From NCBI GenBank assembly GCA_963969495.1, contig OZ018323.1:72450920-72514919 (forward strand): a stretch of 64,000 bases of DNA. The letters are read 5' to 3'. Both the position numbers and the translations under genes were made by a program. This stretch comes from Ceratothoa steindachneri. Taxonomy: Eukaryota > Arthropoda > Malacostraca > Isopoda > Cymothoidae. The number at the start of each line of letters is the position of its first letter. Position 1 is the stretch's first letter. Positions 57,401 through 64,000 of the stretch are shown here, one piece after another. The notes beneath the pieces are model-generated. The model did no database searches and was not told the origin of the DNA. It saw only the letters and a list, made by a program, of their open reading frames with translations.

Positions 57401-58990
57401 TCAAAGTGACTACCTGAACACACGGCCCCACTACAGTTGTACACAATGAAATCACGGCGAATAGCCACTGTGAAAAGGAAAAAGCTTTTCGTAAAGTCTG
57501 GAAGGATGTCTTTAAAATCTCCGATGAAGAGTACCTAGTCTTCGAGGATCATGTCCTCAAATACATGCAGAGAATGAGGACAGGTTCATTCATCACGATA
57601 CCGCGAAACTTACTCGTTTCATATAACTCACAGGAAGGAAATGTCATCACCAGTGCGAAATTGTGGGAGGCTATATCATCGGTTCGACCCAAAGCCCCAG
57701 GGATCAGCCAAATTAGCATCAGGCACCTGAAAGAGGCTCATGAACGATTCCTGCTAGATTGCTGGACTTGTCCAACTCGTCCCTAGTAATGGGATACTTC
57801 CTGGCCTTAACACGTCAAGATTATATTTAATCTGGAAACATCGGAAACCTGCAAACCAGGTCATAAGATTAAGGCCTATTTCATTGCTAAAGACCTTGAA
57901 AAGGTGTTAGAGAAGATCCTTAACAGGAGCCTAACTACACACCTATCAAACCATTCTCTGATGAACAAAGAACAACATGGATTTATAAAACACCGCAGCA
58001 CGGTTACAGCCATAGCACACATTCTTCAACATGCAACAACAGGATGAGCTAATGCGTACTAGATCGACGGCGTCTGTCAAAATGTAAAGAAGGCATTCGA
58101 TGGTCTAACATCAAATATCTTGAGACTGAAACTCACGCACTATTTCGAAAAAAATCTTCTGCAGCTGCCGGACGGGTAGGCAAGCTGTAATTACCTTCAA
58201 GGAGCACACAAGGGAGGCTTACGATCTCCTGTCCAGCGAACAGCAAGCAGGATACCTCAGCTTTACTCTTTTCACCATGTTCATGAGAGATATTCTTAAA
58301 CCTATAGACTGAAAAGCGCTCAACATCCATTACGCGGACGATCCCACCCAAATCGTGGTTTATCGGGAAAAATTGGCAAGGATGATGCCCGAGCCACGGT
58401 TGGGGAAAAGAAAGGATCTCCAACTTTGAAAGGCACTGGAAAATCCAGACTATATCGCAAAATTCAAAGCGACTGCGATCACCATCAATAACAATATAGA
58501 CGACACCGACATTGAATACCCGAACCGCGTGTCCGTAGTCGGCTTCAAGCTTGCCAGCACTTGCATAAGCGGACACATCGGCAATCGGCCCAAGGATTGG
58601 AATGGCAAACACGGAACTGAACAAAGTTCCAAGATTTAGAAACCTTAATCAAGCAAATAAGAAGCAATTATACACCAGTTGAGTTAGATCTAAACTTGTA
58701 TATTCGGTTATACTCCTCAACGCAGCCTCATCCAGCAAGTCAAAAACTTCAGCGGGTGCAAAAAACGATTACTCCGGTTTATCACGAAGGCAAAAGGGCA
58801 AGAGTTTCGGACCTCGTAGAGACTCCATACAGAGATCAGCATTGATCCGATCAAGGTATTCCTTTACAAACTAGGAAAAGACATATGGTTAAGACTCCAT
58901 GCAATTCTCCCCAGGGAGACCCTGGACGTCCTCGACCCAGAACTAGAAGGATAAAGAGTTAAAAACTACCTTCCCAACACAAGAACGATC
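57400..58990 (+). pseudogene. Non-LTR retrotransposon reverse transcriptase relic (Jockey/CR1-like)
   Basis: Target-primed reverse transcriptase domain in at least three frames. 57472-57786: EKEKAFRKVWKDVFKISDEE, then VITSAKLWEAISSVRPKAPG, the fingers region. Around 57870-58050: RPISLLKTLKKVLEKILNRS and EQHGFIKHRSTVTAIAHIL. Around 58260-58360: TLFTMFMRDILKP and HYADDPTQIV, in which the catalytic YADD is intact (58331-58342). Later pieces cover the thumb. The endonuclease half is missing (5' truncation, typical of this class). A-rich sequence near 59205-59230 may be the 3' tail. The 163-codon minus-strand frame at 58133-58624 is antisense to this and not a gene. Confidence 0.8.
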
Positions 58991-61900
58991 GTACCTATAT
59001 GTAAAAAACAAATAACTCGAAAAATAAAATAAGTAAACAACAAACAAGACAAAAGATCCCGTAATGGGACACCAATACTAAAAAAGCAGAAGGCCCGATA
59101 AGCCTGCACCATTCATTTATCTCTACTACTTCCTTCCTTTTCTATCTATTTTAACCTCCTCTCTCTTTAATACTTCTTGCACCTCTTATTCTATCTTTCT
59201 AAATAAAATTAAATCAAATAAATCAAATGTATTTAGCAATATTCCTGATAAATGAATCTCATAGCCACCAGTTTTAGTAAAACTGCAACCGTAAAAAAAT
59301 AGGGAGAGATTTATCGCTAGTAATTTTCTGTTGTCGAAAAATATTGTCCATTAACAACTATATTTTAAGACATTTTTATACAGATAAATTTTGTATATAG
59401 GTTATTTTCTATGATAAATGCGTAATTTTGGATGTTATGTATATTTAATTATTTATTTTGCGGTATATGTTCATGCATGTAATATTTTACCAAAATTCTT
59501 ATATTTAAGATGCAGATAATTTCTTAATATGTTGAAATTATTTCTTTATATATGCTGCACCCAATGAGAATTAATTTTAATCTTTTTGATGTGCATGTTT
59601 GTATAACCTTATATACTCTTATTTTCATTTTAACTGTCTCAATGTTTTCAATTTATTTTAAAAAAATATTTAATTTCAGGCTTATGTTGCGTTTTTCCTT
59701 AAGGTCTGCCTTCCAAATTATTTTGACATATAGATATATAATTTTCGTTTTATGAGCCTTCTTAACACTTTTGATTAGTATTATGTTGTATCCTATGGAA
59801 CATATAATTGACGAATGATATAATTACATCAATTATAATTTTATAAAGATTCCCACTAATTATATACTCTTTCTAAAAATTCTTTAGATTTTTTTGTCAC
59901 AAATTCATTAAAGATACAAATTTCTTTTTATGTAATATTGAAGGCGTTACTGAGAATAATATGGAGTCCATACTGCTTGAAATTATGATATTCACCAGAG
60001 GAAATGGCTGGTGGATATGAAAGTTATGGCAACCTTCATATCTCAATTCCTGAGAGGCATGGAGACCAAAATTATCGTAAGAAATTCTTGATACATATCT
60101 AATATACAGTGTAGGCTGTTTGATGACTATTATTGGATGCATTCCAGCAATGTCTCGAAGGGAGGATTAGGATGGTATTCGTTGCATACTTCAACACATA
60201 AAAATGGGCTATTCCCTTAGTATGATACAAAACTGTAACAATAACTATTTTTATTTGAGTGGGTTACCAATGGGTTTGATATTTATATGGTTGTTTTCTT
60301 ATCAAGTCATTCACTAGACACACTCTTGTTATAATTTAAGTTCTATTTTTCAGTAAACGTCACAGTTTACTTAAAAAATGGCTTACTTTTCTTTCTTACA
60401 ACTTGCGATGTACAGACATAAAGACATAGCAATTGCTGAGTCACATTTAATTAATGTGGTAACCACTTTTTTAAATTTTGTAACTCTAATTATTGCCCCG
60501 ATAAGACAGGTTACCTTAGCGACTAACCCTCAAAGTCTTAAGCAAATGCGGAAGATGATATATTTGGGATTTTGACCACTACACTCGATAATTCTAACTC
60601 ATTATTAACAGGTTTATGCCAACCTCGATATTCAAGAATGGTGTTCATATTTCTAGACATAATCTTATTGAAGCAACGCTGATCAGTTTTCATTGTAGTG
60701 TTTTCCTCTTAAATTCTTAATGAATTTTGACAGCAGCTTGAGCAGCAGTAGATTCAACTTCGATTTAATACCTAAATATTACCCAAATTTCTCGGGTAGA
60801 CACAATTTATGTTTAAAGTCGTAATATATTGAAAATAATTCAATTGAATTCACTTTACATTCATTTTAAAAAAACAAGACAAAAGATTGGTAAATCTTTA
60901 GTTAGTGTTTGACATGAGGTTGTAAAGAACCATAACCTTTCATGTGGTAAAACCTAAAATCTTTGTTCTGATCACCTGCGTTCTCATAGTTTACGAAAAC
61001 CATATTTTTTTATAAAGTTATTTTGAAGTACGATTTTTTATTTTTCCATTTTCATAGTGGATATATATTCTCTTGGATAAAATGAAGTTCTTTACGAGGA
61101 AGTGTCCGAAGAGATTATTTATCTCTTCCCCCAGTCGGATACTAGACGATTGACGAGCTAATCATTAGGAACGAAAGTAAGGCCCCGCTCCACTTCAAGT
61201 CGTCTATGCAATCTAGGAGATGGTAATATTTCGAGGGGGAAGTTAATTGTGATAACGGTTTTTAACATCGATAAATACTTGGAACAGATGATATTAGATT
61301 TGTATTTACTTATTCCTAAGGAAGAGTAAACAATGAAGACTTCTCGTTCGTAATTTATGTAAGGAGAGGTCTGTAAAGAATTTGTTAAATTTGAAAACTA
61401 AAAGAAATTATAGAAGAGATTCACCGAAGGTTGTTTGAAGAAGCGTAAACCTTCAGCGATTTAAAGCCTTAGAGTACTCGATTCTCAAAAGCTTGCCAAT
61501 TCCACCAGAGCAATAGATGTAATCATTTCGGCTGTTAGGACCGAGATGACACAAATTCACAGCATGTTAACGCTAGCATCCTGCCTATGATATAACTTGC
61601 CTCCTCTTATGAAGAGATAAAATGAAAGAAGTTTTAAAAGGTCGTTGGAAAAATGAAATACCAAGCTTTACTTTGGTATTTAAATGGTAGAATGGGTATA
61701 AAGAAGAAGTGATCCCCTGGTTATTTATAATTCTTCCCCTTCTATTAAGATACGTTGTTGCGGCCACAATTGCACCTTTACACTAGAGGCCTAAACTCAA
61801 GGTTATATTCTCACTATTCTTCGAATTTAATATAGAATTAAGAAGTTCATTTATTTTAATTCCGAATCTTAAAATGGGAAGAAAGAAAGTTTATACAATA

Positions 61901-63010
61901 GAGATTTTCAAAAAAGATCAAACCTCTTTGAATATCAGAGCAACTAGCACGCTAGGACTAATCTACCAGTTTTTGTACTTCTTAACCTTTATTTTAAAAT
62001 ATATGATTCCTTTATTTCTAATACGTAAGTGATAACTGAATTTGAAAGCAGTTGGAAACAAAATGGAGTTAATATGTATATTCCTTATCTCTCCGATTGC
62101 GGTGCAAGTTTGATTCTAAGGGTCAAAGGTTACTACAGCTAAGAAAGTATAGAAAAAAGGATACGCAACATAAAATGAACTAAATAAAACACGGTAATAA
62201 ATAATAAACTGCATAAATGATAAATAATTACATGGTTTGAAATACAGAGCCCAAGAGCAATATTGCAAACTCACTGTTCGAAAGTGAGAATGAAGCTGAA
62301 AAATGTTTGCTTGATCTATTGTTCTTTGTCTGGTGTAATCAGATTCTGATTTGCCGGCAATTTCTTTCAGATGTCTCCTCACATGACCAGGCCACTTTAT
62401 TGAATTCAGGAGTATTTGAAATCACTCTGCTCCCAATTTTAAGCCTGAAGCATTTATGTAGAACTATATCAAATAACTCTTTTGATTTTTTATACAAATA
62501 TAGTTAATAACTAAAATATTTCTACTACACAGTAAAGTAATCTTTCCCTGAAAATCCCTAAAACCTTAAGAGCTCATGAATGTAGAGTACAAAACAGCCT
62601 TATAATATGAATGTCAACCCATTTAGATATGTAATCTTGCCACTTTCCTCACAGTACACTAAAGTAGGAAATTAACAGGGAGATATGAAAGGCATTGAAA
62701 GAAAGTGTTAAGTTTCAGTAAAAATCTAATATCAACTCAGGAATTTATTTCTTTTGGGGTATTGTCCAATTAGGCTTTGTCTGGAAAAGCACCCAAAATA
62801 TTTGTTTAATATAGAAGGTTATTCATCCCATCGGATTTTTAAATAATAATAACTTTTCTCAGTTTTAGTTAATAATATTAAATAAAGATTATCCCTCATG
62901 TTTTTAATTAATTCGTTCTAATTATCAGGAAATTTATCAGGTTAGCCTCTAAATCAAGCCTTTGGGTTAAAATGGAATTCGATTAACATTTAAAAATAAA
63001 ATGAAATAGA
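58991..63010. other. Sequence after the LINE relic: nothing recognised
   Basis: 59000-59240 is probably the retrotransposon 3' region. The rest is AT-rich with short unsupported frames. A GC-richer patch at 61130-61250 has no identity. No further Sidestep exon was found. Confidence 0.4.
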
Positions 63011-64000
63011 AAGCAAATACTTCACAGTACATAGAAGTAAGATAGTAATGTGTTATTGTGCAAAATATTGACATTATTGTTTCTTTTTTCAGGTCTCATG
63101 TTAGAATGATGGCTTCGTCAAGAGCAAAATGCGTTAATGATCCAGACACCTTCTGCTACATATGTGGCTGTTACATGCTGGTTCTTTTAAGGCGCAATAT
63201 ATCAAACTTTGTGATCCGCACTTATAAGGTATATTTTGATGTTGCTCTTGGCGATCAATATAAGAAGTGGGCCCCACATACTGTTTGCCATAGTTGTGTG
63301 GAACATCTTCGTGTGTGGACGAAAGGAAAGAGAAATGGTCTTCCTTTTGGAAACCCCATGGTGTAGTGAGAGCCAAAGGATCATGTATCGAACTGTTATT
63401 TCTGTCTAATGAATACTAAAAGGATTGGTAAGAAAAATCGGAACAAGATCGACTACCCCAACATTCCCTCGCCAATCTGGCTAGTGCCTCATTCTGAGTC
63501 TTTACCAGTTTCAATTTTCAGTGGATATGCTTCCCACGAGGATGAAAATGATGTGCCTGATATGGACGTCCACCCAATTGATTCTGAGTCTGCAGATTCA
63601 TCATCAGATGCAGAACAGTCTTTAGTTTCATACTGTTTCAATCAAGAGGGTTTGAATGACGTGCTACGTGATTTGGCGCTCTCCAACAAAGCTACAGAAC
63701 TTTTAGGTTCAAGTTGAGTAAAAGACATATGCTTGACAGGTCAGTACAGGTATCATATTAGCGAACAAGGGAGAGTACATCTGTTAAGTATTTCTCTGAG
63801 GACAAAAGATTTGTATACTGCCACGATGTTCCTGGTCTGTTTACTGAATTGGGACTTGGCACTTATATCCCTGCTGAGTGGAGACTGCTTTTGGATAGCT
63901 CCAAGCGTATCTTCAAGTGTGTCCTTTTGCATAATGGCAATGACTTTGGTGCAACTCATCTTGGTCAGTCTGTTCATTGCAAGAAACTCACGATGCTATC
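63011..64000 (+). pseudogene. Unnamed zinc-finger element, copy 4 (cut by the window end)
   Basis: The 5' part resembles copy 2 from 63011. An acceptor-like TTCTTTTTTCAG ends at 63092, and ATGATG follows at 63106. The finger shows FCYICGCY, TVCHSCVEHL and NCYFCLMN. After GLPFGNPMV two stop codons (TAG TGA, 63364-63369) replace what is Trp-Arg in copy 1. The frame continues through the linker without the intron of copy 1: KRIGKKNRNKIDYPNIPSPI, an Asp/Ser-rich stretch, then LNDVLRDLALSNKATELLGS. A frameshift follows near 63715. Past it, GLFTELGLGTYIPAEWRLLL, then DSSKRIFKCVLLHNGN, the RNase H-like hairpin with its Asp. This copy retains the segment lost from copies 2 and 3. The C-terminal half lies outside the window. 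Confidence 0.78.

Noticed and set aside
58133..58624. 163-codon minus-strand open frame, the longest in the window
   Set aside because: It lies antisense to the non-LTR reverse transcriptase with its HYADD motif and has no domain of its own.

Overview
This is eukaryotic DNA, almost certainly from an arthropod. It is very AT-rich, with long introns bounded by canonical GT-AG splice sites and many decayed transposable elements. The transposon mix (mariner relatives, a Penelope-like element, Ty3/gypsy, a non-LTR retrotransposon and a multi-copy zinc-finger element) suggests a crustacean such as a parasitic copepod. The organism is inferred from general character only, not from a match.

The one real host gene is on the + strand, 15910-52212. 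Ten exons encode five immunoglobulin domains and the start of a fibronectin type III domain, in the order and with the signature residues of the Sidestep family, the neuronal cell-surface partners of Beaten-path proteins in insects. Reading phase is consistent across all nine junctions. The signal peptide, the first half of Ig1, and the rest of FN3 with the transmembrane segment and tail were not found; they lie outside the window or in unrecognised exons. Introns range from about 0.3 to 13.7 kb and hold most of the repeats.

Layout: 1.7-3.0 kb, a broken Ty3/gypsy pol (minus). 6.3-8.0 kb, a Penelope-like element as two inverted 3' ends, each with a hammerhead-like hairpin and each abutting a (TA)n tract. 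10.4-11.8 kb, a 607-bp tandem duplication resembling LTR sequence, followed by a mariner pseudogene at 11.84-13.05 kb. 15.9 kb, the first recognised Sidestep exon. 16.6-17.6 kb, a near-perfect 493-bp tandem duplication. 17.7-18.7 kb, a Tc1/mariner relic (minus). 19.2-20.5 kb, a TA tract and a GC-richer LTR-like block. 20.8-21.0 kb, a trinucleotide repeat. 21.8-24.2 and 26.3-27.4 kb, two copies of an unnamed zinc-finger element; a third at 43.0-44.0 kb (minus) and a fourth from 63.0 kb running off the end. 29.8-52.2 kb, the remaining nine Sidestep exons, with further LTR-like islands, a 104-bp inverted-repeat element, a TA tract and a 72-bp tandem array between them. 53.5-54.8 kb, a DD41D mariner-like pseudogene. 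55.6-55.85 kb, a 53-bp tandem array. 57.4-59.0 kb, a non-LTR reverse transcriptase relic.

The best candidate for something undescribed is the zinc-finger element. Aligning the four copies by eye gives an N-terminal Cys-rich finger, a linker, a segment with the pattern of an RNase H-like fold carrying two Asp, a Cys-containing insert, and a C-terminal block with a conserved Glu. Two copies lack the same internal segment, one copy has introns, and possible inverted termini are visible. No copy here is intact.
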